From: Minisyncoccus sp023229485
Lineage (GTDB): Bacteria > Patescibacteriota > Minisyncoccia > Minisyncoccales > Minisyncoccaceae
NCBI GenBank assembly: GCA_041663645.1
Contig: JBAYMH010000009.1
Span: 1 to 22,861, forward strand
Length of the DNA stretch: 22,861 nucleotides
Direction: 5' to 3'
Numbering within the stretch: the stretch's first letter is position 1; every line of letters begins with the position of its first letter. Below the pieces are notes generated by a model. That model was not told where the DNA came from. It did not search any database and saw only the letters and a program-made list of their open reading frames with translations. Position numbers and translations under genes: made by a program. Positions 7,515 to 14,967 of the stretch are shown one piece after another.

Positions 7515-8744
7515 TTATGGAGTGAGATATTTAAGAATTACAACGCCGCTTCCGCCAGTACCCCCTGCTCCATTACCAGCACCTCCTCCTCCGCCTCCCA
7601 ATCCATTGGTTCCTGCTCCACCAACACCACTTTGACTTCCATTTCCGCCGCCACCAAGTGCACCAGAAACTACTAATAGTCCACTTGGATAATTATTAGC
7701 ACGACCACCACCGGATCCACCTCCTGCATAATAAGTTGCTGTTCCAGTAATAGAAGATTGTAAGCCTACTCCTGCTACCGTATTACTACCTGCAGCTCCA
7801 GCACCTCCACCAGATCCGCCTCTGGCATAATCACCCCCATAACTACCTGTTCCTCCAGCATTTCCTTGTCCCGCAGTACCAGCTCCCACTGCCAGATTAT
7901 ACGATGACCCACCACCAGATCCTCCAGAAGTACCACCATATGGGGCGGCATTACCTTTTCCCCCATGCCCCCCACCTACTGCTACGATTGACCCAAATGA
8001 AGAATCGCTTCCATTCGTCATCGATGCCCCACCAGCACCGACTGTAATTGTGTAGGTATTTCCAGGAGTTACCGATAAGCCAGATGCGGCACGCATACCC
8101 CCTGCTCCACCGCCACCGGCACCATATGTATTGGTTGCAGTAGAACCACCCCCACCGCCACCGGCAACAACCAAATACTCAACAGAATTAACGCCCATTG
8201 GAGCAATCCATGAGATGGATGTAGTGGTATTGGACGAAAGAGTAAGTTTATTGATGGTATAACTTCCACTAGTTGACTCGGTACATATTAGCACTCCACT
8301 CGAAACACAAGGTGAAACAGAATTTACATAATAATTGCTACCTGCTGAATTATATGTATAAACATTTGAATCAGACATCACTCCTTTGATGGTAAATTCT
8401 TCTGCTGAAACTCTATTATAAGTATAATATTCTTCGGCTACTGGGTCTCTGGAAATAGTTGCCCCATTTGTAGCTAGCCTTGCTTGGATTCCAGAACAAT
8501 TCTCGGCACTGGTTGGCGAGCCTAATTTACAGTTTGCATTTGTTTCTGCCGGAAGAGAGCCGTCTTCGGTCTTGATAATTGTTACTGCTTTGACAAGTTG
8601 ATTAATATCTGCTTTTCGTCTGGCATCGTTGGCACTGTTGGCTGCACTAGACACAGAAACAATAAGAATACCGGCAAGAATGCCGATAATTGCAATGACA
8701 ACTAGAAGTTCGATTAAAGTAAAACTATTTCTTTTTTCTTTCAT
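7515..8744 (-). CDS. Type IV pilin-like protein with glycine-rich C-terminal domain
   Basis: A 409-residue protein. The N-terminus is a class III prepilin signal: basic M-K-E-K-R-N-S, then F-T-L-I-E-L-L-V-V and a long hydrophobic helix, with the conserved Glu at +5. The residue before the cleavage site is Ser rather than the usual Gly. Residues about 38-130 resemble a short pseudopilin head (D-A-R-R-K-A-D-I-N-Q-L). From about 185 on it becomes very Gly-rich, with strand motifs such as V-E-Y-L-V-V-A-G-G-G-G-G-G and V-T-P-G-N-T-Y-T-I-T-V-G, matching the glycine-rich domain seen in bacterial surface and phage proteins. It is probably a surface fibre or minor pilin exported by a T4P-like system. 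It stands alone between serS and the envelope operon. Confidence 0.85.
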   Translation of the reverse strand: MKEKRNSFTLIELLVVIAIIGILAGILIVSVSSAANSANDARRKADINQLVKAVTIIKTEDGSLPAETNANCKLGSPTSAENCSGIQARLATNGATISRDPVAEEYYTYNRVSAEEFTIKGVMSDSNVYTYNSAGSNYYVNSVSPCVSSGVLICTESTSGSYTINKLTLSSNTTTSISWIAPMGVNSVEYLVVAGGGGGGSTATNTYGAGGGGAGGMRAASGLSVTPGNTYTITVGAGGASMTNGSDSSFGSIVAVGGGHGGKGNAAPYGGTSGGSGGGSSYNLAVGAGTAGQGNAGGTGSYGGDYARGGSGGGAGAAGSNTVAGVGLQSSITGTATYYAGGGSGGGRANNYPSGLLVVSGALGGGGNGSQSGVGGAGTNGLGGGGGGAGNGAGGTGGSGVVILKYLTP

Positions 8745-8801
8745 GCTTATTATGATTGTATAAGGAGTTATTTTAAATATAAAAAGTCACTTTTACGAAT
8801 T

Positions 8802-10070
8802 TTAGGTTCTCTTAATTTCAGTAAATGTTAAATACTTGTGCAGTTCTTTGGGAATCTTAATACTACCATTGGCTTGCTGCCAATTTTCTAATAAAGGAAT
8901 CAAAACTCTTGGAGTGGCAATTCCTGTATTGTTTAATGAGTGACAATATTTTATCTCGCCATCCTTGGTTCTGTATCTAATATTTAACCTTCGGGTTTGG
9001 AATTCAAAAAAATATGAAGAAGAGTGTGTTTCTCGATATTTGCCTTGAGATGGAACCCAACATTCGATATCATATTTTTTAACCTGTCCAAGACCTAAAT
9101 CACCCGAACAGTTAAGAACAATATGATATGGTAATCCAAGCCCTTGTAAAATCTCTTCGGCATTTTTTGTAATTTCTTCGTGGATTTTAATTGTTTCCTC
9201 TTTGTCATTCTTACATAAAACAATTTGCTCTATTTTCATAAATTCATGAACCCTTAAAATACCTTGAGTATCTTTTCCATAGCTTCCAATTTCTGTCCTA
9301 AAGCAAGGAGAAAATCCCATATATTTTATTGGTAAATCTTCTTCCTTTAGAATTTCATTTGAATGATAGCTCATCATTGCCACTTCGGAAGTTCCTGCCA
9401 AATACATACCATCATGCGTTTCATAAACTTCATCTTTTGATTGCGGTAAATATCCGGTACCAGTCATAGCTTCTTTACTTACAAGAGATGGAGCACAGAC
9501 AGGGATAAAACCTTTTTTAGTAATTACATCGGTTGCAAATTGCCAAATAGCCATACTGAGTTGCATTGCCTCTCTCTTTAGAAAATAACCTCGAAATCCA
9601 GCAACTTTCGTTCCTCTATCAAAGTCAACTAAATCTAAATCTTTTGCAATTTGTACGTGATCTTTAATTGGAAAATCAAATTTTCTGATCTCGCCCCATT
9701 TTCTTACCTCAACATTATCGGCGTCAGAATCTCCCACTGGAACGGTTTCGTCTGGAATATTCGGAACCAAAAGCATTAAAGAATTATAATTTTCATTAAC
9801 TTTTTTAAATTCCTCATTGTCATTATCATTATTGATATCTGCTTCCTTCATCTGAGCAATAATAGTTGCTCTTTCATCTGGATCTTTTGCTTCTTGAATT
9901 CTCTTATTTGCTTGATTCTTAAGAGCATTCAATTCTTCAATTGATTGCAATAGTTCTCGCCTTCGGATATCTAATTTTAATAAAAGGTCTAAATCAAAAT
10001 TAATATGTTTTTTCTGGCAAGCTTCTCTAATCTTGTCAGGATTTTCTCTTATAAATTTAATATCAATCAT
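8802..10070 (-). CDS. serS: Seryl-tRNA synthetase
   Basis: A 422-residue class IIa aminoacyl-tRNA synthetase that charges tRNA-Ser. An N-terminal tRNA-binding coiled coil (about 1-110) begins with M-I-D-I-K-F-I-R-E-N-P. The serine pocket region has L-A-G-T-S-E-V. Motif 2 is F-S-P-C-F-R-T-E-I-G-S-Y-G, and the E-T-H-S-S-S-Y-F-F-E-F-Q block follows. Motif 3 is N-N-T-G-I-A-T-P-R-V-L-I-P-L-L-E-N, where many SerS have a Gly-rich version with Ala-Ile. Length is normal. A promoter lies directly before the start codon, with no visible Shine-Dalgarno site. Confidence 0.97.
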   Translation of the reverse strand: MIDIKFIRENPDKIREACQKKHINFDLDLLLKLDIRRRELLQSIEELNALKNQANKRIQEAKDPDERATIIAQMKEADINNDNDNEEFKKVNENYNSLMLLVPNIPDETVPVGDSDADNVEVRKWGEIRKFDFPIKDHVQIAKDLDLVDFDRGTKVAGFRGYFLKREAMQLSMAIWQFATDVITKKGFIPVCAPSLVSKEAMTGTGYLPQSKDEVYETHDGMYLAGTSEVAMMSYHSNEILKEEDLPIKYMGFSPCFRTEIGSYGKDTQGILRVHEFMKIEQIVLCKNDKEETIKIHEEITKNAEEILQGLGLPYHIVLNCSGDLGLGQVKKYDIECWVPSQGKYRETHSSSYFFEFQTRRLNIRYRTKDGEIKYCHSLNNTGIATPRVLIPLLENWQQANGSIKIPKELHKYLTFTEIKRT

Positions 10071-10080
10071 ATTTCCATGG

Positions 10081-10108
10081 TTTATAATTTTTTTTAAGAA
10101 TTAATCAA
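10081..10108 (-). promoter_or_regulatory. serS promoter
   Basis: Minus strand: TTGATT (10108-10103), 16-bp spacer, TATAAA (10086-10081). The ATG is at 10070, so the predicted leader is only about 4 nt. Confidence 0.5.
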
Positions 10109-10239
10109 AATATTCTCAATCAATAGGACTCTTGAAAGCTTATTTTCGAAAGATTATTGTAATGATTAAGCCATTTCATAATTCTATTACATATTATCAT
10201 TAAAAGGGAAAAAATCAAACCTAACCCTTTTAAAAAATT

Positions 10240-10260
10240 AAAAACCTTAAAAAGGTTTTT
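10240..10260 (-). terminator. Terminator after the small membrane peptide gene
   Basis: AAAAACCTT / AAGGTTTTT form a 9-bp stem with a 3-nt loop; on the minus strand the arm ends in TTTTT and is followed by AATTTTTT. It lies about 20 bp after the stop of the 24-residue gene. Confidence 0.65.
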
Positions 10261-10280
10261 ATGCGAAAAAAGTGTGATAG

Positions 10281-10355
10281 TTAAAAAAGATAATAAATAA
10301 CCGCGAAAATTATTATTAACGTCCCACCTTCAATAATTTCAATTTTTTCAATCAT
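10281..10355 (-). CDS. 24-residue putative membrane peptide
   Basis: A short frame of 24 codons plus TAA. It starts at ATG 10355, preceded by GGAGG with 5-nt spacing, one of the best Shine-Dalgarno sites in the window. The peptide has a polar, acidic head (M-I-E-K-I-E-I-I-E) and a hydrophobic tail (L-I-I-I-F-A-V-I-Y-Y-L-F), so it could be a single membrane-inserted helix. A promoter lies at 10378-10406 and a terminator at 10240-10260, making a complete small transcription unit. I recognise no family. Candidates are a small regulatory membrane protein or a toxin-like peptide; neither is shown by the sequence. Confidence 0.5.
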   Translation of the reverse strand: MIEKIEIIEGGTLIIIFAVIYYLF

Positions 10356-10377
10356 AATTCCTCCAATTGCTATGCTA

Positions 10378-10406
10378 AAAATACTACAAAGAAAGAAAAA
10401 ATGCAA
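10378..10406 (-). promoter_or_regulatory. Promoter of the small membrane peptide gene
   Basis: Minus strand: TTGCAT (10406-10401), 17-bp spacer, TATTTT (10383-10378). It would give a leader of about 15-20 nt containing the GGAGG site. Confidence 0.45.
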
Positions 10407-10423
10407 TGCTATTTTCTTCGTTC

Positions 10424-10438
10424 AAAAAGGTCGGACCT
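10424..10438 (-). terminator. Weak terminator after the 127-residue membrane protein
   Basis: Minus strand: AGGT-CCG-ACCT followed by TTTTTG, about 25 bp after the gene's stop. The stem is only 4-5 bp, so this is tentative. Confidence 0.35.
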
Positions 10439-10463
10439 CGTTCTTTTTCGTTGCTCAAAAGGG

Positions 10464-10847
10464 TTATTTCTTTTTTTCTAGAACATATCCAATTCCAATA
10501 CTATAAATCGGAATTATTAGATACCTTAGGCCGATATCGGTGAGATAGTTCAAAAATGACATCTTAAAAAATCCACTACCAACAAAGATTAAATCGATAC
10601 AAAGATTAATAGCTAGCCATGATAATCCGATTATAACACCTTCTTTTAAGTAGTCTCCCTTAATTTTAATAAAATACTTAGCCATTAAAAAAGTGCCGAC
10701 AAGTCCGCCTGTTACAATCATTATTGTTTTAAAAAATGTTTCGGGGATAAGATAATTGCCTGTGTTGTCTACAAAGAAAAAAGAAACAATAAAAGGTATT
10801 AGCCAAGTTAAAAATCCAAACCAAATTATTTTAAATATTTTTGCCAT
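10464..10847 (-). CDS. Unknown four-helix membrane protein
   Basis: A 127-residue integral membrane protein with about four hydrophobic helices (near 7-27, 37-58, 69-93 and 103-122) and short basic loops, including a Lys-rich C-terminus. I recognise no enzymatic motif. Features such as W-L-I-P-F-I-V-S-F near the N-terminus, W-L-A-I-N-L-C-I-D-L in helix 3 and I-G-L-R-Y-L-I-I-P-I in helix 4 look constrained, like small conserved membrane proteins of unknown function in CPR bacteria and archaea. It follows another unknown membrane protein gene by about 77 bp on the same strand. Confidence 0.7.
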   Translation of the reverse strand: MAKIFKIIWFGFLTWLIPFIVSFFFVDNTGNYLIPETFFKTIMIVTGGLVGTFLMAKYFIKIKGDYLKEGVIIGLSWLAINLCIDLIFVGSGFFKMSFLNYLTDIGLRYLIIPIYSIGIGYVLEKKK

Positions 10848-10924
10848 ATGCTTGTTTTAGTTTATCATTTTTTGATTGCTTTTTATTTTTTAAAAATATC
10901 TCCTTCTAAAGACTAAATTAGAAA

Positions 10925-11329
10925 TCATATAACAAGATTAGCCTTGACTGTTGCCCATCGCAAAAAACAATTAAAATTTAGTAGCATATTTATAACTGGG
11001 AAAATGGCAAGTAACAATAAGTATTCATTAACGTTTAATAATACTATTAATATAATAAGATTAGAAAATGTATTTATAAATAAATTATCAGTCTTGTGCG
11101 GATAGCCCTTTTTAATATATAAAATAAAATTTATTAAATGAAAAACGAACATCCAAACAACTAAAAAGAATGTTCCAACAGAAACAACAACAAAAAAACT
11201 GATAATCGCCGTCATTCCTATTTTTCCAAGAATTGCTATTAAGAAAACTAAAAAAGGAATGGTGATTAAAAGTACTGCAAGGATAATATAGAGAATAAAA
11301 TAAAATGAGAAAATTTTATTGTTTTCCAT
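10925..11329 (-). CDS. Unknown membrane protein
   Basis: A 134-residue protein dominated by hydrophobic helices: about 8-32, 36-72 (possibly two), 85-104 and 106-125. Charged residues are few and cluster in a short loop (Y-I-K-K-G-Y-P-H-K-T-D, about 73-83). I recognise no family. It reads in the same direction as the 127-residue membrane protein and may be co-transcribed with it, since no terminator is evident in the 77-bp gap. No Shine-Dalgarno site precedes the ATG. Confidence 0.55.
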   Translation of the reverse strand: MENNKIFSFYFILYIILAVLLITIPFLVFLIAILGKIGMTAIISFFVVVSVGTFFLVVWMFVFHLINFILYIKKGYPHKTDNLFINTFSNLIILIVLLNVNEYLLLLAIFPVINMLLNFNCFLRWATVKANLVI

Positions 11330-11540
11330 GTTTTTGTTTATTTTTTTATTTATGTAGTCTTTTGAAAACTACTCTGATATTCATTATTAAATTTTAATTG
11401 AAAAAATAATTTAATATAAAAGTAATTGCGAAACGATGCAAGATAAAATAATAAACCCAAAATATTTAAATCGCTTTTAAGTATTATAACACAATAAATT
11501 AATTATCCAAATTATTTTTGCGTTATCGGTGTATTTTTGC

Positions 11541-11569
11541 TTGACATCCTCATTTGATAATTTTATACT
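11541..11569 (+). promoter_or_regulatory. Near-consensus promoter of a short leader or small RNA unit
   Basis: TTGACA (11541-11546), 17-bp spacer, TATACT (11564-11569). Transcription would start near 11576. It is among the strongest promoters in the window, yet the first terminator-like element comes less than 160 bp downstream. Confidence 0.7.
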
Positions 11570-11586
11570 CTAAGTAAATAAGATAC

Positions 11587-11661
11587 ATGAATGATATAAA
11601 AGTACGACAATTAAATATTATGAAATCTTGGTTGTTTATTACTACCCCTAAATTGAATTGA
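11587..11661 (+). CDS. Possible 24-residue leader peptide
   Basis: ATG at 11587 to TGA at 11661, beginning about 10 nt after the predicted transcription start. No Shine-Dalgarno site is visible, so translation would be leaderless-like. The stop codon lies inside the segment (11656-11664) that can pair with the terminator arm. The peptide contains S-W-L-F-I-T-T-P near its end but no run of a single amino acid, so the signal it might sense is not evident. It may not be translated. Confidence 0.3.
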   Translation: MNDIKVRQLNIMKSWLFITTPKLN

Positions 11662-11704
11662 GGGATTTTGTTTATTTTTTGAAAAACTTGAATTAAAGCA
11701 TAGC

Positions 11705-11731
11705 AAAACCCCTCAATTCCGAGGGGTTTTT
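11705..11731 (+). terminator. Strong intrinsic terminator
   Basis: AAAACCCCTC and GAGGGGTTTT form a 10-bp stem with loop AATTCC, followed by further T. It is nearly symmetric and could work on both strands. Confidence 0.85.
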
Positions 11732-11880
11732 AATTGCCCCACCCTCAAATCTTCTTATTGTGTGCGAAAGGTATTGATTAAACTATAAATATCTCTCGGG
11801 CAAAATAAGCCCAAAATGTTCATTGACACGAAGGTGAAATAAATGGAAAAATTTATAGAATCTTAAAGGAAACCGAAATA

Positions 11881-12228
11881 ATGATGAGAGAAAGGATGGT
11901 TGCTGAAGATAGTCTTGCGTACACTATCCATCAACTTAAGATCTATGAAGAAAAAGCTTGGGACGTAGTTTATCAAAATGGATTGAATCCAGAATTCCAA
12001 ACCAGACGTCTTCGAATGATTAAAAGAAGGATTGATGATCTATTTGAAGATCGAGATAGATTAATACATAGATTGTATTATCTTAATGTCAATCTTGATT
12101 TTAATGAAAAGACGGTTTGGTTTATAATTGAGGTTATCATGCCTCTTAATGCCAAGTTATTTCAGATAAAAAAACGGGAAATTAATCCCGTTTGTTTTTC
12201 ATTATGGCAAATAGATTATATCTATTAG
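11881..12228 (+). CDS. Unknown protein; 3' end overlaps a terminator hairpin
   Basis: A 115-residue frame with an AAAGGA site 10 nt before the ATG at 11881 (a second ATG follows at once). It is rich in charged residues and helix-forming (R-R-L-R-M-I-K-R-R-I-D-D-L-F-E-D-R-D-R), then more hydrophobic (V-W-F-I-I-E-V-I-M). I recognise no family. An intrinsic terminator at 12172-12193 lies inside the frame at about codons 98-105, so transcripts ending there would have no stop codon. A one-base shift would place a TAA at 12167-12169, just before the hairpin, so a frameshift or sequencing error near the end is a real alternative. The promoter is unclear: a TTGACA at 11823 has no well-spaced -10 box. 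Confidence 0.55.
   Translation: MMRERMVAEDSLAYTIHQLKIYEEKAWDVVYQNGLNPEFQTRRLRMIKRRIDDLFEDRDRLIHRLYYLNVNLDFNEKTVWFIIEVIMPLNAKLFQIKKREINPVCFSLWQIDYIY
12172..12193 (-). terminator. Bidirectional terminator between lysS and the 115-residue gene
   Basis: AAACGGGA / TCCCGTTT form an 8-bp stem with a 6-nt loop. The minus-strand side has a clean run of seven T, so it probably ends the greA-lysS transcript. On the plus strand TTTGTTTTT follows. Confidence 0.7.
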
Positions 12229-12253
12229 AGTTCAAAATATCAAAACTAAGGTG

Positions 12254-12326
12254 TCTAATAATCAGGAATGGGAACATCTTATTAGATTCCAGCTTTCGCC
12301 CGCCAGTTTGCGGATCGCAATGACAA
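12254..12326. repeat. Stem-loop repeat, copy 1
   Basis: It begins with TCTAATAA, has the inverted TTATTAGA 17 bp later, then a Cys-Pro-like CCC/GGG stretch, and ends with GCAATGACAA. The same organisation recurs at 14968-15052. It lies between convergent genes. Confidence 0.6.
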
Positions 12327-12332
12327 TGTAAA

Positions 12333-13796
12333 TTAGTCTTTTGGTTTCATTATTGGGAACAAAATTGCGTCCCTAAGAGAGCTAGAATTGGTAATCATAG
12401 AAACTATTCTATCGATTCCCATTCCAAATCCTGCAGCTGGTGGCATTCCATGTTCAAGTGCCTCAACAAATTCTTCGTCTGATCTTTGAGCTTCTTCAAA
12501 GCCACCACTAAATAATTTTTCCTGTTCTTTTAACCTTTTCTCCTGCTCTTGAGGATCATTTAATTCTGAAAAAGCATTGACAATCTCTGCCCCCGAAATA
12601 ACCAATGCAAAGCTGGCAAGTTTTTCCCCACCAAGAGATTTGGCTAATGGCTGAAATCCATACGGATGATGAATAACAAATGTTGGTTGGATAATCTTTG
12701 GTCGACAATATTTTTTGTAAATTTCGTCTGCTATATTGGCCTTATCTGCTCCAGATGGAACATCAATCTTTAATTCGATTGCTTTTTTTCTAAGGGCTTC
12801 TTCGTTTATTTCTTCATACTTAATTCCTGTATCTCTTTCAAGTAAGGCAAAGAACTCTATCCTTTCCCATGTGCCTCCAAAATTCAGTTTGTGTTCACCG
12901 TATTCTATTTCTAAACTTCCCATTACTTTTGTCAAAATATATTCAAACATTTCCTCTGTCAATTTCATTAATTGTTTGTAGTCGGCAAAAGCCCAGTAAA
13001 ATTCTATCATAGTAAAATCTGGATTGTGGAATTTGTCCACTCCTTCGTTACGAAAACATTTTGCTATTTCATAAACTTTTTCATAACCACCAACAAGCAA
13101 CCTCTTTAAATATAATTCTGGGGAAATTCTTAAAAATACATTCAAATCAAAAGCGTTAATGTGTGTCTTGAAAGGCTTGGCTCTTGCTCCACCATATTGT
13201 AACTGAAGAATTGGAGTCTCAACTTCCAAAAAACCTCTATCGTCTAAGAAGTTTCTAAGCTCTTTAATAAAATTAGAACGAATAACAAACTTATCCTTTA
13301 CTTCGGGAGAGGATAATAAATCAAGATATCTTTTTCTGTATCTTTCTTCAACGTCCTTTAATCCGTGCCACTTTTCTGGAAGTGGCCTCAGGCTTTTGCA
13401 AAGCATCTTGAAATCTGCGGCTTGAATAGTTTTTTCACCTCTTTTTGTTTCAAATAAAATTCCTCTAATTTCAATAAAATCACCTGCTTCAAAATTATCT
13501 AGAAAAAATTGATAATTTTTTTCACCAACCCTATCGCTTGCAATCAAACCTTGCAATCTTCCCGTCCCGTCTTCAAAATCAAGAAAAGAAAGGGCTCCGT
13601 GAGTCCTTAATGTTCTTATTCTTCCTACTAATGAAACTTCCGTCTCACTACTGACTAATTTTTCAAAACTAGCAATAGCTTGGGCTATTTCATGAGTTCT
13701 TTTTGATTCTATCGGATATGGATCAAGTCCAGCAGAAGTGATGGTATTTGCTTTTTCTATTCTATTATTTCTAATTGAATCTTCAGTTAAAGACAT
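12333..13796 (-). CDS. lysS: Lysyl-tRNA synthetase, class II
   Basis: A 487-residue class IIb synthetase that charges tRNA-Lys. An OB-fold anticodon-binding domain (about 50-150) contains S-L-V-G-R-I-R-T-L-R-T-H-G. The catalytic domain starts with R-Y-R-K-R-Y-L-D-L-L and E-V-E-T-P-I-L-Q. Motif 2 is C-F-R-N-E-G-V-D, followed by H-N-P-D-F-T-M-I-E-F-Y. Motif 3 is G-F-G-M-G-I-D-R-I-V-S-M, ending with R-D-A-I-L-F-P. Length is normal. It follows greA by 10 bp, so the two are co-transcribed, a frequent pairing in bacteria. Confidence 0.97.
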   Translation of the reverse strand: MSLTEDSIRNNRIEKANTITSAGLDPYPIESKRTHEIAQAIASFEKLVSSETEVSLVGRIRTLRTHGALSFLDFEDGTGRLQGLIASDRVGEKNYQFFLDNFEAGDFIEIRGILFETKRGEKTIQAADFKMLCKSLRPLPEKWHGLKDVEERYRKRYLDLLSSPEVKDKFVIRSNFIKELRNFLDDRGFLEVETPILQLQYGGARAKPFKTHINAFDLNVFLRISPELYLKRLLVGGYEKVYEIAKCFRNEGVDKFHNPDFTMIEFYWAFADYKQLMKLTEEMFEYILTKVMGSLEIEYGEHKLNFGGTWERIEFFALLERDTGIKYEEINEEALRKKAIELKIDVPSGADKANIADEIYKKYCRPKIIQPTFVIHHPYGFQPLAKSLGGEKLASFALVISGAEIVNAFSELNDPQEQEKRLKEQEKLFSGGFEEAQRSDEEFVEALEHGMPPAAGFGMGIDRIVSMITNSSSLRDAILFPIMKPKD

Positions 13797-13806
13797 TTTA
13801 AAGATA

Positions 13807-14262
13807 TTAGTTAATTTTTAAAATCTTGTATTCAATAACTCCTTTTGGAGTTTGTATTTTAATCTTAGCACCTTCTGGCTTATTTATCATTGCTGCACCT
13901 AAAGGTGACTTGAATGAAAGCCTGTTTTCTAATGGATTAGCCTCTTCTTCTCCCACGATTTGATAAGTATTTTCAGATTTTCCATCAGTTAAAGTTACCA
14001 TTGAGCCAACCTCCACCCATCCTTTTTTGTTGTGCTTAATTATCTTGGAACTATGAATAAGCTTTTCGACCTCAAGAATTCTAGCTTCCAATTGAGCCTG
14101 ATTTTCCTTTGCGTCGTCGTATGCCGCATTTTCTGATAAATCTCCAAAAGAAATAGCTGTTTTAAGTTCCTCTGCTATTCTTATCCTTTCGTCTTTTTTA
14201 AGTATTTCTAATTCTTTTTTTAGTCTATCTAGCCCCTCTTGTGTTAGGTATTTTTCTTCCAT
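13807..14262 (-). CDS. greA: Transcription elongation factor GreA
   Basis: A 151-residue protein of normal GreA length. The N-terminal coiled coil begins Y-L-T-Q-E-G-L-D-R-L-K-K-E-L and carries the acidic tip D-L-S-E-N-A-A-Y-D-D-A-K, whose acidic residues enter the RNA polymerase secondary channel to help cleave backtracked RNA. The C-terminal FKBP-like domain (about 80-150) contains V-T-L-T-D-G-K, I-V-G-E-E-E-A-N and the S-P-L-G-A-A-M block. It heads a two-gene unit with lysS. Its promoter lies directly against the start codon. Confidence 0.96.
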   Translation of the reverse strand: MEEKYLTQEGLDRLKKELEILKKDERIRIAEELKTAISFGDLSENAAYDDAKENQAQLEARILEVEKLIHSSKIIKHNKKGWVEVGSMVTLTDGKSENTYQIVGEEEANPLENRLSFKSPLGAAMINKPEGAKIKIQTPKGVIEYKILKIN

Positions 14263-14266
14263 TTTT

Positions 14267-14295
14267 TTAATAATTTTTTATTTGTAATGATTCAA
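14267..14295 (-). promoter_or_regulatory. greA-lysS promoter
   Basis: Minus strand: TTGAAT (14295-14290), 17-bp spacer, TATTAA (14272-14267). Only 4 bp separate the -10 box from the ATG at 14262, so transcription should start at or next to the start codon. Confidence 0.5.
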
Positions 14296-14564
14296 AAAAT
14301 TAATCTTTTTTGTTAAACGTTTATCTCATATAAAAACCTGCTGACTTTTTACCCTTTCGTTGATTTATAATTGATTTATTATAACTTCTTAAACTGATTT
14401 TATTTTAAAAAAAATAAACCATTAAAGGTAATTTTCTGGACTTGGGAATTTATATATTGTTAGCATATCATATAATTCGCTGAAAGCAAGGGCATTTGTT
14501 AGATTCTTATTTTTGTGGCAAATAGGTCAAAGTTAAATGATTTCCTTATTTTTTATCCGCTACC
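14296..14564. other. Intergenic region between greA and padR, no gene seen
   Basis: Very AT-rich spacer between divergent transcription units. I see no convincing frame, RNA gene or repeat in it apart from the promoters at its two ends. Confidence 0.5.
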
Positions 14565-14593
14565 TTGCATAAAAAGGTATTGTGTTATATATT
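14565..14593 (+). promoter_or_regulatory. padR-pspC promoter
   Basis: TTGCAT (14565-14570), 17-bp spacer, TATATT (14588-14593). The predicted start near 14600 leaves a leader of about 10 nt; an AAGGA at 14594-14598 would lie upstream of it. Confidence 0.55.
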
Positions 14594-14610
14594 AAGGATA
14601 TAAAAATAAT

Positions 14611-14958
14611 ATGAAAATAGAAGAACAAGAAAAAACTATCAAAAACGCACAAATTCAAATGAGAAAGGGCGTGCTTGAGTTTGCAATCCTTTTGCTTATT
14701 GCTAAAGGTAAGATTTACGCAAGTGATATTTTGAGCAAATTAAAGGAGGCAAATTTAGTGGTTGTAGAGGGGACGATCTATCCTCTTCTATCTCGCCTTA
14801 AAAATTCTGAATTAGTTGATTATACTTGGGAAGAATCAAAGTCTGGTCCTCCAAGAAAGTATTACATCGTAACCGAAAAAGGAATCACATTTCTTGATCG
14901 GTGCGATAGTCAGTGGAAAATATTAGAAACAGCTATTTGCTTATTTAAAAGTAAGTAA
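14611..14958 (+). CDS. PadR-family transcriptional regulator
   Basis: A 115-residue winged-helix protein. The core runs K-G-V-L-E-F-A-I-L-L-L-I-A, I-Y-A-S-D-I-L-S-K-L and V-V-V-E-G-T-I-Y-P-L-L-S-R-L, with the wing containing S-G-P-P-R-K-Y-Y-I-V-T-E-K-G; these are standard PadR motifs. PadR regulators repress nearby genes, often for membrane or stress proteins, by dimer binding to palindromes. It lies 110 bp before a PspC-domain membrane protein on the same strand, a common regulator-target pairing. No separate promoter is evident for the second gene, so co-transcription and self-regulation are likely. Confidence 0.92.
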   Translation: MKIEEQEKTIKNAQIQMRKGVLEFAILLLIAKGKIYASDILSKLKEANLVVVEGTIYPLLSRLKNSELVDYTWEESKSGPPRKYYIVTEKGITFLDRCDSQWKILETAICLFKSK

Positions 14959-14967
14959 ATTTAAATA

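Larger units (their letters stand above)
11576..11731 (+). ncRNA. Candidate attenuator leader or small RNA
   Basis: The predicted transcript runs from the start near 11576 to the terminator at 11705-11731. It contains a 24-codon frame, a first hairpin (11646-11664, CCCT...AGGG) followed by a T-rich run, and the terminator itself. AATTGAGGG (11656-11664) can pair with CCCTCAATT (11710-11718), which would break the terminator stem. Such mutually exclusive pairing is typical of attenuators. Alternatively this is a free-standing small RNA with tandem terminators. The next gene starts 150 bp further on. Confidence 0.45.

Noticed and set aside
7775..8269. Two 66-codon minus-strand frames and Gly-codon periodicity
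   Set aside because: Shadow frames caused by the repetitive Gly codons of the pilin-like gene; the DNA pattern is not an independent repeat array.
11385..11416. 9-bp AT-only inverted repeat
   Set aside because: TATTAAATT/AATTTAATA is low complexity and expected by chance in such AT-rich spacer.
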